Shown here: one piece after another, positions 39,531 through 47,936 of the stretch | Layout: each line of letters opens with the position of its first letter | Numbering within the stretch: the first letter of the stretch is position 1 | NCBI RefSeq assembly: GCF_003719825.1 | Contig: NZ_RIBS01000002.1 | Location: 558,001-622,000, forward strand | Origin: Montanilutibacter psychrotolerans | GTDB taxonomy: Bacteria; Pseudomonadota; Gammaproteobacteria; Xanthomonadales; Xanthomonadaceae | Direction of reading: 5' to 3' | DNA: 64,000 nucleotides | Made by a program: the position numbers and the translations under genes | Notes under the pieces: generated by a model | What the model was told of the DNA's origin: nothing | Database searches by the model: none | What the model saw: only the letters and a program-made list of their open reading frames with translations

Positions 39531-40715
39531 TCAGGACGCCGGCAGGGCCTTGGCCCGGGCGGCAGTTGCCAGATGCAGCGAGAGTCCTGCCAGCGCCGCG
39601 ATCGCGCCGGCCGAGAACGCCAGATTTCCGCCACCGTGTTGCCAGGCGACGGCGGCCAGCCCCGCGCCGAGCACGCCACCGGTTCCCCCGCTGATCGCGG
39701 ACAACAGGCCTTGCGCGGTCACCATGTGGCGACGCTGCGGGAACAACTCGGCCATGCGCCGCATGCAGGCCGCGTGGAACACCGCGAAACTCAGGGCATG
39801 GCTGGTCTGCGCCAACGCCATCCAGCCCAGCGAACCGCCCGCCATTGCCACCAGCCACCAGCGCAGCGCGGTCACCGCCAGGCAGGCGCCGATCAGGCGT
39901 TGCGCGCCGAACCTGCGCACCAGGGCAGGTGCCTGCCAGAACATGATGATCTCGCACAGCACGCCCACCGCCCACAGCACGCCGACGGCAATGCCGTCGT
40001 GACCTTGTGCCTGCAGGTGCAAGGTGTAGAACACGTAGAACGGGCCGAAGCCCAGCTGCATCAGCAGGGTCGTGGCCAGCAGGCGAGCCATGCCGGGGCG
40101 CTGCAGCACCGGCGCGCTGTCCAGCTGGTTGTCGTCCAGCGGCGTGGTGGGCGCGACGGTGATGCTGTCGGCGCCGTCGCGGCGATGCAGCCAGGCGGCC
40201 GCAATCGTCAGCAGCAGCCAGGGCAGGGTGAGCCAGACGAACATCGCCTCGCCGAGGCGGTCGAGCAGCCAGCCGTAGCTGCCGGCGACCACCAGGAATC
40301 CGATCGAGCCCCAGACACGGATGCGTCCGTACTCGTCGCTGCGCGATCCCAGGGCCGACAGCGTCATCGCCTCGAACTGCGGCATCACCGAGTTGAAGCA
40401 CAGCCCGAACCAGGCCATGACTGCGAACATCGGCCCGCGGTTGGCGACACCGGCAAACAACGAAAATCCCAGCGCCGCCAACAGGCAGCCGATCACCAGC
40501 CAGCGACCGGGTACCGCGCTGCGCGATGTCAGGCGCGACCACAGCGGCGGTCCAAAGATGCGGCTGCCGTACCAAAGCGCCAGCATCGCGCCGACCACGT
40601 AGCCGCCATAGCCCAGAGATGCCACCCACCGGCCGATGTAGGGGGTGTAGGCGCCCAGCGTGCCGTAGTACCCAAGGTAGAACAGCGCGTAACGTCGGAA
40701 CACGGCGGGCGTCAT
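39531..40715 (-). CDS. MFS transporter of the HcaT/nucleoside-permease-like group
   Basis: A 394-residue membrane transporter with about twelve hydrophobic segments. The opening FRRYALFYLGYYGTLGAYTPYIGRW and the GYVVGAMLALWYGSRIFGPPLW segment (residues about 7-62) match the MFS_1_like/HcaT group. A conserved MPQFEAMTLSALG (about 110-122) and YGRIRVWGSIGFLVV follow, the latter typical of the group's loop 4-5. HcaT homologues import phenylpropionate; related proteins export nucleosides or sugars. No substrate can be assigned. It abuts the DUF2461 gene with no gap, so both are probably cotranscribed. Confidence 0.8.
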   Translation of the reverse strand: MTPAVFRRYALFYLGYYGTLGAYTPYIGRWVASLGYGGYVVGAMLALWYGSRIFGPPLWSRLTSRSAVPGRWLVIGCLLAALGFSLFAGVANRGPMFAVMAWFGLCFNSVMPQFEAMTLSALGSRSDEYGRIRVWGSIGFLVVAGSYGWLLDRLGEAMFVWLTLPWLLLTIAAAWLHRRDGADSITVAPTTPLDDNQLDSAPVLQRPGMARLLATTLLMQLGFGPFYVFYTLHLQAQGHDGIAVGVLWAVGVLCEIIMFWQAPALVRRFGAQRLIGACLAVTALRWWLVAMAGGSLGWMALAQTSHALSFAVFHAACMRRMAELFPQRRHMVTAQGLLSAISGGTGGVLGAGLAAVAWQHGGGNLAFSAGAIAALAGLSLHLATAARAKALPAS

Positions 40716-41402
40716 TCAGAACTCTAGGTCGAGTGCGGCGCAGAGGTAGTCGGTGAAGGGCGCGATGCCGGCCAGGTCGGTCTCGAGCGTCTTCAGCAGT
40801 CGCGGCCCGGTCATGGTGGCGTCGTCGAGTGCGCGCCACGCGACGTAGTTCTTGCGACGCAGGTCGTCGGCGTGCGCCGCATCATCGGGAAAACCGCGCG
40901 GCATGCGCACCAGCATCTCGCTGTCGTCCAGTTCGAATCGTTTGCGGAACTTCGCACCATGCGCGGCGGCCTGCCAGCTGCCGGGGTTGTCGAGAATGAA
41001 ATGACGCATGCGTCGCAGCGTGTCCGGCTGCGGGTGCCACAACCCGCTGCCGATGAAGCTGCCGCCGGGTTGCAGGTGCAGGTAGAACGACGGTGCCTCG
41101 ATCTGGCGCCCGCGCTCGTGGAACAGGCGCGCACCTTGCCAGGACTTGTACGGTGTCTTGTCGCTGGCAAAGCGCGTGTCGCGCTGGATCCGGAACAGCG
41201 AACCGCCCACGGTCCTGGGATCGGCCCGGTAGTGCGGGCTGATGGTGGCCAACACCGGTTGCAGGTCGGTCAGCAGTCGCTGGAACGGCGCACGCACCTG
41301 CTCGTCGTAGTCGGCCTTGTGCGCGTGGAACCATTCGCGCGAGTTGTTCCGTGCCAGGCCTTTCAGGAACTTGAAGCTGGCATCGCTGAAGTACTGGGCC
41401 AC
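40716..41402 (-). CDS. DUF2461 (TIGR02453) family protein
   Basis: A 228-residue soluble protein of the DUF2461 family. FLKGLARNNSREWFHAHKADYDEQVRAPF (residues about 13-41), RIQRDTRFASDKTPYKSW and FYLHLQPGGSFIGSGLW are the conserved blocks. Function is unknown. There is no export signal. Its stop is directly followed by the MFS transporter start, so they form a likely two-gene operon. Confidence 0.88.
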   Translation of the reverse strand: MAQYFSDASFKFLKGLARNNSREWFHAHKADYDEQVRAPFQRLLTDLQPVLATISPHYRADPRTVGGSLFRIQRDTRFASDKTPYKSWQGARLFHERGRQIEAPSFYLHLQPGGSFIGSGLWHPQPDTLRRMRHFILDNPGSWQAAAHGAKFRKRFELDDSEMLVRMPRGFPDDAAHADDLRRKNYVAWRALDDATMTGPRLLKTLETDLAGIAPFTDYLCAALDLEF

Positions 41403-41484
41403 GGATGGCGCTCCGTTTCGATGAGGTGGTGTGCGCCGCCGGCCCGGGCATCCCCGGGGCGAACGGCGCGCTGCCGGACAGTCC

Positions 41485-42741
41485 TCAGCCGAACAGCTTT
41501 CCGATCATGCGCAGGCCACCGGTCCACACGCCGATCGCGGTGCCCAGGCTGGTCAGGAAGAAGTTCAGCAGCACGCGCGAGACGCGATTGCGCCACCAGC
41601 CGCGGACGGTCTGCACGTCGTCGCGCAGTGCCATGAAGTCGGCATAGGTGGGCTTGCGCACCCAGGCTTCGGTCAGTGCACTCAACGTGCCCGACGCCAG
41701 CGCCGGATGGAGCGGCGTGATCGGCGAGGCGACGAATGCCACGAGGATGCTCAGCGGGTGGCCGCCAGCGATCGCGCAGCCGATCGCGCCCAGCACGCCG
41801 GTGGCGAGCACCCACTGCAGCATGAGGTCGGCACCGACATCGAGTCCGCCGCGCCAGAATCCCCAGGCGAAGCCGCCCAGCACGAAGCTGGTCAGCACGA
41901 TCGTGAACCACGGGATGCTGCTCTTGGGTTTGATCGCGACCAGCTCTTCGACGATCGCCGCCGGTGCGCGGGTTTCCTCGCGCAGGTGGCTGGCCAGGCC
42001 CTTCAAGTGGCCGGCGCCGACCACGGCGAGCACTTCGCGCACCTCGCCGGCGCCTTCGCCGTTGCGCACTTCGCGCAGGCGCGCGGCCATGTAGCGGTCG
42101 CGTTCGGCGATGACGGTTTCGTACAGCACCGGGCTGTCGCTGGCGAACTCGCCAAAGCTCGATTCGAGCATGTCGCCCTGCTTGAGCTTTTCGATCTCGT
42201 CCTCGCCGACTTCCTCGTCGACGAACAGCGCGGCGACGATGCCGCTGCCGAGCTTGGCGCGATCCCACCAGCCCAGCCGGGCCGAGGCGCGTTTGAAGGT
42301 CAGCCCGACCTCGCGATCGATCAGTTGCACGGGCAGGTCGCGTTCGCGCGCTTCGAACACCGCGCGGCGCAGTTCGGCACCGGGTTCGACGCCGAGCTGT
42401 TCCGCCAGGCGGCGCTGGTACGCGGCCAGCGCCAGGTTTGCCGCAAACAGCGCGGTCCTGCCGGTGCGGATCACCTGCACGAGGTCCAGCTTGGCCAGCT
42501 GGTCGGGTTCGGCCAGCGCTTGCAGGCGCTGCGCGTCCAGCTCGACGGCGACGGCGTCGAAGGTGCCCGTGCCGATGGCGTCGCGCACGGCGTCGACGCT
42601 GGCCTGGGACACGTGGGCGGTGCCCAGCAGGGTGTAGCGCACGCCGTCGCGCTCGACGATCTCGTGCGGCTGGTCGAGAAGCACCTGCGCGATCGAACGC
42701 GCCGGCTGAGGCGTGGAGTTCACGACGGTCGACTCAACCAT
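41485..42741 (-). CDS. TraB/GumN-family membrane protein
   Basis: A 418-residue TraB-domain protein. The N-terminal YTLLGTAHVSQASVDAVRDAI (residues about 36-56) holds the conserved G-T-A-H, and the EVGLTFKRA, GAGHLKGL and VVGAGHL-type blocks continue the TraB domain to about 230. The C-terminal 180 residues contain about four membrane segments, including SSIPWFTIVLTSFVLGGFAWGFW. Related PrgY/TraB proteins are membrane peptidase-like proteins that handle peptide pheromones; for the bacterial chromosomal version the function is unknown. It stands alone between DUF2461 and a hydrolase gene. Confidence 0.83.
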   Translation of the reverse strand: MVESTVVNSTPQPARSIAQVLLDQPHEIVERDGVRYTLLGTAHVSQASVDAVRDAIGTGTFDAVAVELDAQRLQALAEPDQLAKLDLVQVIRTGRTALFAANLALAAYQRRLAEQLGVEPGAELRRAVFEARERDLPVQLIDREVGLTFKRASARLGWWDRAKLGSGIVAALFVDEEVGEDEIEKLKQGDMLESSFGEFASDSPVLYETVIAERDRYMAARLREVRNGEGAGEVREVLAVVGAGHLKGLASHLREETRAPAAIVEELVAIKPKSSIPWFTIVLTSFVLGGFAWGFWRGGLDVGADLMLQWVLATGVLGAIGCAIAGGHPLSILVAFVASPITPLHPALASGTLSALTEAWVRKPTYADFMALRDDVQTVRGWWRNRVSRVLLNFFLTSLGTAIGVWTGGLRMIGKLFG

Positions 42742-42825
42742 GCGCGCACTCCGCGATGACCAGGGCAGGGGCGTGCGGACGATCGGAACGAAGGACGGGC
42801 ATGTCGGGGGAGTCGCTCACGGCAA

Positions 42826-42846
42826 AACGGCGCCAGCGGCGCCGTT
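42826..42846 (-). terminator. Terminator after the TetR-linked hydrolase
   Basis: A 9-bp perfect stem AACGGCGCC / GGCGCCGTT with a three-base loop, followed on the minus strand by TTGCC after the TT of the stem. A second hairpin, GCCGGCCC/GGGCCGGC, lies at about 42857-42877. Both sit between the hydrolase stop and the TraB start. Confidence 0.6.
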
Positions 42847-42936
42847 GGCGGATGGGCCGGCCCGTGAGGGGCCGGCGATAGGCTGGCAGAGCTTAGTGGC
42901 TGGGCGCGGGCCCGGCAAACCTGCCCGCGCGGTTGT

Positions 42937-43863
42937 TCAGGCAAAGCCATAGGGGAGGTTCGGCGAGGAGACCACACGCTCGCCGACGTCTTCGCCGCGC
43001 AGAAAGCGCAGGCCCGCCGCGATCACCGACGAATCGTCGACAATCCGCTTGTGGCCCAGCCCGCGCGTGCTGATCAAACGGGCCTGCGGCCAGTAGCGGG
43101 CGTATCGCTCGCCTTCCGACCACGGCACCTCACGATCGTCCAGGTCGTGCACGATCAGCGCGGGGCGCCCGATCTGCGGCGCCGCGCGATGGGCCTGCAA
43201 CTGCTCGAAGCTGATGCCGACGCGCCGTTCAAAGCCGGCGACCATCCGCGCGCACAGGTACTCGGCCATGCCGATCAGCCGCGCGAATCGGCGTGCGGCG
43301 TCGACCGGGTCTGCGGCCGGGGCGATGAGGATCGCGCGCTCGGCGGCAAGTCCACGCGATAACGCCAACGCCGTGGCAGCGCCGCCCAGGGAGTGGCCGA
43401 TCACCGCCGCGGCCGGTCCGTGGCGGCGGCCGATTTCCAGCAGCAACTCGGTAAAGGCCACCAGGTTGGCGTCGCTGCCGCTGCTGTTGCCGTGTGCGCG
43501 GTGGTCGAATGCGACCACGGCGTAACCGGCCGCGCGCAGCGGTGCCACCCACGGAACCACGCGGGTGCCGTGGCTGGACCAGCCGTGCGCGAACAGCACG
43601 TAGGGCTCGCTGGCCGGATCGCCCCAGGCGTAGGTAGCGATGTCGCAATCTCCAATCCGCAAGGTCTGCTTGGTGGCGCCAGCAAGCGCGGCGTCCCGCG
43701 CTCGGGTGCGGGAGGAGGCGAACGGCTTCGTGAACAGGGCGGCCGCCCGGCGCTCGGTACCGGCCGGTGCGAGTCGGCCGCCCACCGCGAACAGCAGGCG
43801 AATTCCCTTCACTTTCAAAGAAGTGCGAACGGTCGTGCTTATTTTGGTCTGCGACGATGTCAT
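42937..43863 (-). CDS. Alpha/beta hydrolase downstream of a TetR gene
   Basis: A 308-residue alpha/beta hydrolase. The oxyanion strand is YVLFAHGWSSHGT (about residues 88-100), DHRAHGNSSG follows, the nucleophile elbow is GHSLGGAATAL (Ser about 158), the acid is in VHDLDDREVPW and the His in GLGHKRI. GGAGG lies six bases before the ATG at 43861-43863. It follows the TetR gene on the same strand after 39 bases. Codons about 8-14 repeat the sequence of the TetR gene's own upstream palindrome, so the TetR protein may also bind here. Substrate unknown. Confidence 0.83.
   Translation of the reverse strand: MTSSQTKISTTVRTSLKVKGIRLLFAVGGRLAPAGTERRAAALFTKPFASSRTRARDAALAGATKQTLRIGDCDIATYAWGDPASEPYVLFAHGWSSHGTRVVPWVAPLRAAGYAVVAFDHRAHGNSSGSDANLVAFTELLLEIGRRHGPAAAVIGHSLGGAATALALSRGLAAERAILIAPAADPVDAARRFARLIGMAEYLCARMVAGFERRVGISFEQLQAHRAAPQIGRPALIVHDLDDREVPWSEGERYARYWPQARLISTRGLGHKRIVDDSSVIAAGLRFLRGEDVGERVVSSPNLPYGFA
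43826..43839 (-). promoter_or_regulatory. Second copy of the TetR operator core, inside the hydrolase 5' end
   Basis: AGCACGACCGTTCG on the minus strand, an exact 14-base match to the palindrome upstream of the TetR gene. Both are preceded by AAAATA or AAAAT. One half of the palindrome is altered (TTCGCAC instead of TTCGTGT). It lies about 25 bases inside the predicted hydrolase coding region, unusual for an operator. Confidence 0.45.
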
Positions 43864-43902
43864 GGCGGGCCTCCGGGGCTCGATGCCAGGGGATCGGTGG
43901 GG

Positions 43903-44520
43903 TCAGGTGTTGTTGCGGGTGGTGCGGTAGGAATCGATCAGGCGGCGATACGCGCGCTGGCCGCGGGCAAGCGCCTGCGGGTGACCTGACAGGCCGGCGT
44001 CGTGATGGACACCCAGCGCCAGGCTGTAGATCTCGAAACTCATCTGTTGCGGCTCGCAGGCCGGGTCGACCTCGCCGGTGTCGATCGCCAGCTGCACGGC
44101 ATGGGCGATCTGCTTGCGCCAGTCGGCCTGCTGCTTCACCACGCGATCGCGCAACGGGCCGGGGCGGTCGTCGTACTCGCTGACCGCGGCCAGCAACAGG
44201 CATCCACCGTTGGTGTGGCGACTCCAGTCGAACCAGTCGTCGACCATCGTCGCCAGGCGGGCGAGGCCGCGAGGGGCTTTCATCGCCGGGGTGAACACGT
44301 ACGCCAGGAAGCGGTCGGCCGCACTGTCCAGGACCGCCAGTTGCAGGTCCTCTCGCGAACCGAAGTGCGCGAACACACCGCTCTTGGACATGCCGACCGC
44401 CTGCGCCAGCGTGCCGATCGACAGCCCCTCCAGGCCGGAGGAGCACGCCATCGCGTAGGCGCGATCGATGATCGCCTCACGGGTGGCGGCGCCTTTGCCG
44501 ATGGTTGCAGTCGATGCCAT
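43903..44520 (-). CDS. TetR-family transcriptional regulator
   Basis: A 205-residue TetR repressor. The helix-turn-helix is at residues about 15-60 (AIIDRAYAMACSSGLEGLSIGTLAQAVGMSKSGVFAHFGSREDLQLAVLD). The ligand-binding domain contains VDDWFDWSRHTNGGCLLLAAVSEYDDRPGPLRD, usual in the TetR_C_6-type group. A CACGA-CCGT-TCGTG palindrome lies 14 bases upstream of its ATG, so autorepression is likely. The downstream hydrolase starts 39 bases after its stop. Ligand unknown; the hydrolase substrate or product is the obvious candidate. Confidence 0.88.
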   Translation of the reverse strand: MASTATIGKGAATREAIIDRAYAMACSSGLEGLSIGTLAQAVGMSKSGVFAHFGSREDLQLAVLDSAADRFLAYVFTPAMKAPRGLARLATMVDDWFDWSRHTNGGCLLLAAVSEYDDRPGPLRDRVVKQQADWRKQIAHAVQLAIDTGEVDPACEPQQMSFEIYSLALGVHHDAGLSGHPQALARGQRAYRRLIDSYRTTRNNT

Positions 44521-44533
44521 GCCGCGAAAATAG

Positions 44534-44547
44534 CACGACCGTTCGTG
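44534..44547 (-). promoter_or_regulatory. Palindromic TetR operator
   Basis: CACGA (44534-44538), four-base centre CCGT, TCGTG (44543-44547), flanked by AAAATAG and TTTT. It is located 14 bp from the TetR start codon, as expected of an autoregulatory site. Its core recurs at 43826-43839. Confidence 0.65.
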
Positions 44548-44654
44548 TTTTCGTCAAGTGCCGTTGGTCGGCTCGATTTCGTGATGCGTCGTCGGTCGGC
44601 TGCGCTGACCGCGGGGGCGTTGGGTGGGCCGGACGTGGAATCTCCGGTCCGGCA

Positions 44655-44894
44655 TCACTCGACCGCGCCCATAGCGTTAGCAGGCCATAGTCCGGCCACC
44701 AGGTACGGGTATCCCGTGTCGACGATCGCGCGCCAGCGTCGTGCCATTTCCGTCGCGTCCGGCGCGGTGAGTTCGTAGGTGGCGACGCGGTGCACCACCT
44801 CGTCGGCATACAGCGCGGTGATCGCCGGAATGTCTCCGGCGATCGCGTCGCGTACGACGATGCGGGCGGTCGTCGACGTCGTCCGCGGGGGGCT
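44655..44894 (-). pseudogene. GNAT acetyltransferase remnant (PAT-like), truncated
   Basis: In the frame ending at TGA 44655-44657, translation gives IVVRDAIAGDIPAITALYADE and then VATYELTAPDATEMARRW and GYPYLVAG. These are the first 65 or so residues of the phosphinothricin-acetyltransferase-like GNAT family. Similarity stops at LVAG and the next residues come from the transposon-like end at 44665-44686, which supplies the stop. The acetyl-CoA-binding half is missing. No clear start codon is seen; the frame runs back into the end of aguB. I call it a pseudogene broken by an insertion and later deletion. Confidence 0.75.
44665..44686 (-). mobile_element. Solitary terminal inverted repeat, same family as the 56.6-kb MITE
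   Basis: On the minus strand GGCCTGCTAACGCTATGGGC plus GC matches the ends of the MITE-like element at 56648-56914 with one or two mismatches in 22. The matching second end was not found nearby. It forms the junction where the GNAT gene loses its reading frame. Confidence 0.7.
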
Positions 44895-45784
44895 CAGTCG
44901 CGGTATCGCTTGAGCAGATCGCCGTAGGCGTCGATGCGACGGTCGCGCAGGAACGGCCAGATGCGCCGGACGTGCTCGCTGCGCCGCATGTCCACCTCGG
45001 CCAACAGCACCTGGGCGTCGTGGTTGCCGGCCTCGGCCAGGAACTCGCCCTGCGGACCCAGCACGTGGCTGTTGCCCCAGAAATCGATGCCGGCCGCGTC
45101 CAGCGGCGACTGCTCGTGGCCGATGCGGTTGCAGCTCAGCACCGGCAGGCCGTTGGCGACTGCATGGCCACGGTGGCTGAGGATCCAGGCGTTGCGCTGG
45201 CGGTCCTTTTCGGCCTGTTCGTCACTCGGATCCCAGCCGATCGCGGTCGGGTACAGCAGGATCTCGGCACCGGCCAGCGCCATCAGTCGCGCCGCTTCCG
45301 GATACCACTGGTCCCAGCACACCAGCACGCCGAGGCGACCGACCGAGGTGTCGATCGGTTCAAAACCGATGTCGCCCGGAGTGAAGTAGAACTTCTCGTA
45401 GAAGCCCGGGTCGTCGGGGATGTGCATCTTGCGGTACTTGCCGGCCGTGCTGCCGTCGGCGTCGAACACCACCGCGGTGTTGTGGTAAAGCCCGGCCGCG
45501 CGGCGTTCGAACAACGAGCTGACCAGCACCACGCCGTGTTGCCGGGCCAACTGGCCAAGGCGCTCGGTGCTGGGGCCCGGAATCGGCTCGGCCAGGTCGA
45601 ACTCGTCGACGGACTCGTGCTGGCAGAAGTACGGGCCGTTGTGCAGCTCCTGCAACAGGACCAGCTTCGCACCCGACGCGGCGGCATCGGCGACGCGCGC
45701 CTCGATGTTGGCGAGGTTCGCCTCGCGACTGCCGTGGTCGCGGTCCTGGATCAACGCGACGGGCAGGGTGCTGTGCTTGGCCAT
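44894..45784 (-). CDS. aguB: N-carbamoylputrescine amidase
   Basis: A 296-residue nitrilase-superfamily amidase that converts N-carbamoylputrescine to putrescine, CO2 and ammonia. The Glu-Lys-Cys triad is visible: LLQELHNGPYFCQ (Glu about 43), KYRKMHIPDDPGFYEKFYF (Lys) and LGVLVCWDQWYPEAARLMAL (Cys). The PDDPGFYEKFYFTPGD block is specific to the AguB branch. I chose the ATG at 45782-45784; the open frame before it is Pro/Arg-rich and not homologous. The partner aguA lies upstream on the same strand, 179 bp away. Confidence 0.93.
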   Translation of the reverse strand: MAKHSTLPVALIQDRDHGSREANLANIEARVADAAASGAKLVLLQELHNGPYFCQHESVDEFDLAEPIPGPSTERLGQLARQHGVVLVSSLFERRAAGLYHNTAVVFDADGSTAGKYRKMHIPDDPGFYEKFYFTPGDIGFEPIDTSVGRLGVLVCWDQWYPEAARLMALAGAEILLYPTAIGWDPSDEQAEKDRQRNAWILSHRGHAVANGLPVLSCNRIGHEQSPLDAAGIDFWGNSHVLGPQGEFLAEAGNHDAQVLLAEVDMRRSEHVRRIWPFLRDRRIDAYGDLLKRYRD

Positions 45785-45963
45785 GGGGTGTCTCCGAAAC
45801 GGGGGCGGGTGGTCGGCGGGAGGGCGTCGGTCCACGGTGCCAACAAGGTCATCATCGCAGGCGATCGTTGCCGGGCGTGCCGCTGGCCGTGGCCGCGGCG
45901 CCTGTTGCTAGTCCTGCGATACCGACCGGAGGCGCGCGCCAGCCGGTATCGGAAGGTGGGTCT

Positions 45964-46995
45964 TTACACCAGCCCGGCCGGCAACTGCATGGTGATGCAA
46001 TGCAGGCTGCCGTTTTGCCAGATCAGCGGGCGGCACGGTACCGAAACGATCTCGCGATCCGGGAACGCCTCCTGCAGCACGGCCACCGCCTGGGGGTCGA
46101 CGGGATCGCCATAGCTGGGCATCAGCACGGCGCCATTGACGATCAGGAAGTTGGCGTAGCTGGCGGCAAGCCGTCGCCCGTCATCGACGATGGGCTTGGC
46201 CCACGGCAGCGCGAACAGGCGATACGGCTGACCGTCGCGCGTGCGCAGCGCGGCCAGCTCGGCGGCCATCGCCTGCAGCTCGGCGTAGTGGGAGTCGCTT
46301 GGGTCGTCGCAGCCCTGGTAGACGATGGCGTCCTGCGCGGCGAAGCGGACGAGGGTGTCGACGTGGGCGTCGGTGTCGTCGCCTTCCAGGTAGCCGTGGT
46401 CGAGCCACAGCACGCGGTCCTGCCGCAGCCAGTTGGCCAGTTTTGCCGACAGATCTTCGCGGCTCGCGTCCGGGTGGCGCTCGTGCAGGCACTGCCATGT
46501 GGTCAGCAGCGTGCCGGCGCCGTCGACATCGATGGCGCCGCCTTCCAAGGCAAAATCAATGCTTTGTCGCGAACTCTTAAGAAAAGTTCCAGCTTCGTGC
46601 AGGCGCTCGACCAGCAGGTCGTCCTGGCTCGCGTCGAACTTGCCGCCCCAGCCGGTGAAACGGAAGTCGAGCAGGCGGAAACCGTCCGCGTCGGCCAGCG
46701 TGATCGGGCCGGAATCGCGCAGCCAGGTGTCGTCGTACGGCGCGTCGACAAACCTGACGCGGTCCATGTCGATGCGTGCCGACGACAGGCGGGCGCGGGC
46801 GTAGGCTTGCACGTCGTCGTCGGAGACGATGATCAGCGCCGGCTGGAACCGCGTGATGGCGGCAACCAGGGCGATGTAGGTTTCCTCGACATCGCCCAGG
46901 CGATCGGCCCAATCGGTGTCGGCATTCGGCCATGCAATCAGGACGGCGGACTGGGGTTCCCATTCCGCGGGAAGGCGCAATGAAGCGTTGGTCAT
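45964..46995 (-). CDS. aguA: Agmatine deiminase
   Basis: A 343-residue guanidino-group-modifying enzyme that hydrolyses agmatine to N-carbamoylputrescine and ammonia. It opens LPAEWEPQSAVLIAWPN and has DDTWLRDSGPI (residues about 88-98, substrate Asp), FTGWGGKF, LEGGAIDVDG, DHGYLEGDDTDAHVDT (His) and the catalytic Cys in NGSLHCITMQLP near the end. Full length for the family. With aguB it forms the agmatine route to putrescine. A short A/T-richer patch at about 46558-46592 lies inside the gene without disturbing the frame. Confidence 0.94.
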   Translation of the reverse strand: MTNASLRLPAEWEPQSAVLIAWPNADTDWADRLGDVEETYIALVAAITRFQPALIIVSDDDVQAYARARLSSARIDMDRVRFVDAPYDDTWLRDSGPITLADADGFRLLDFRFTGWGGKFDASQDDLLVERLHEAGTFLKSSRQSIDFALEGGAIDVDGAGTLLTTWQCLHERHPDASREDLSAKLANWLRQDRVLWLDHGYLEGDDTDAHVDTLVRFAAQDAIVYQGCDDPSDSHYAELQAMAAELAALRTRDGQPYRLFALPWAKPIVDDGRRLAASYANFLIVNGAVLMPSYGDPVDPQAVAVLQEAFPDREIVSVPCRPLIWQNGSLHCITMQLPAGLV

Positions 46996-47117
46996 GTGGC
47001 GACGGCCCGGTGTGTCGGGCTGCGCGCCAAGGCGCAGCCGGAAGAATCAGGACGCGGGCGCGCGTGTCGCAGGCCCGCGCTGCCGAAGCCGGGCGGGGCC
47101 TGGCTTCGGTGGTGCGA

Positions 47118-47447
47118 TCAGCGGATCGGCGGCTTCGGGCCGACTTCGGTGGCGTCGGCCTGGTTGGCCACCACGTCGATGACGCGGCTGCGCTCGAAGT
47201 ACACCGTGAACTGTGGATACACCCAGCGATTGATGGCGGGCCACTGGCGCTTCTGGCCACCGCGGGGATCCAGCCTCTGGGTCGGCGCGCCGTAGCGGGC
47301 TTCGACCTGGGCCATCGTCTGCCCGCGGGCGGGCATGGCGGTGCGGTTTTCTTCCTGGACGCGCTCGATCAGCAGGGTTTCGGCACCAGCCGTGCCGGCA
47401 AGGGCAAGCAGGGCGAACAGCGGCAATGCAGCAATGCGGGAATTCAT
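47118..47447 (-). CDS. Small secreted protein, unknown function
   Basis: A 109-residue exported protein. A signal peptide (RIAALPLFALLALAGTAGA) precedes a short domain with GQTMAQVEARYGAP (about residues 44-57), a pattern seen in the SmpA/OmlA-like small envelope domains, and WPAINRWVYPQFTVYFERSRVIDVV. The Tyr/Trp-rich strand before VYFERSRVI recalls bacterial proteins that sense or scaffold the envelope. I do not assign a function. The ATG at 47445-47447 is chosen because it starts the signal peptide; an upstream ATG in frame adds unrelated residues. Confidence 0.7.
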   Translation of the reverse strand: MNSRIAALPLFALLALAGTAGAETLLIERVQEENRTAMPARGQTMAQVEARYGAPTQRLDPRGGQKRQWPAINRWVYPQFTVYFERSRVIDVVANQADATEVGPKPPIR

Positions 47448-47576
47448 GATGGTATGGCCTCGCAATGGACCGTCGGATTGTACGCACATGGCCCGATCCG
47501 GCGGCAGCACGCCGTCGTCACGGATTCGAACATCCGGTGCTTCCGGATGGCCGACGCCAAGGCGCCCGCAAACGCA

Positions 47577-47598
47577 GAAAGCCGCCCTGAGGCGGCTT
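47577..47598 (-). terminator. Intrinsic terminator after rpmJ
   Basis: Stem GAAGCCGCC / GGCGGCTTTC with a four-base loop (minus strand), ending in TTTC, 55 bp after the rpmJ stop. The stem is symmetric enough to work in both directions. Confidence 0.75.
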
Positions 47599-47652
47599 CC
47601 GGCTGGTGCAGTCCAGGCCGCCCGTGAGGGCTGAGCCAGGACGCCCGCAATC

Positions 47653-47778
<126 letters not shown>

Positions 47779-47936
47779 GACAGACCTCGGCAACGGGGAT
47801 AGAAAATTCAGCCCACAATTCTAGCGGGTATTCCTTCCGCGAATCAAGTGCTTGCGGAAATTGCGTTAGCGAGTCGCCTATGACCCCGTGGTTTGGGGTT
47901 TCCGGCAAGCCCGTACGGCCGCGCATAATGCACCGC

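Noticed and set aside
42937-43863. Starting the TetR-linked hydrolase at GTG 43812 to place the operator copy outside the gene
   Set aside because: The ATG at 43863 has GGAGG at six bases, while GTG 43812 has no good ribosome-binding site. The question is kept open in the findings.
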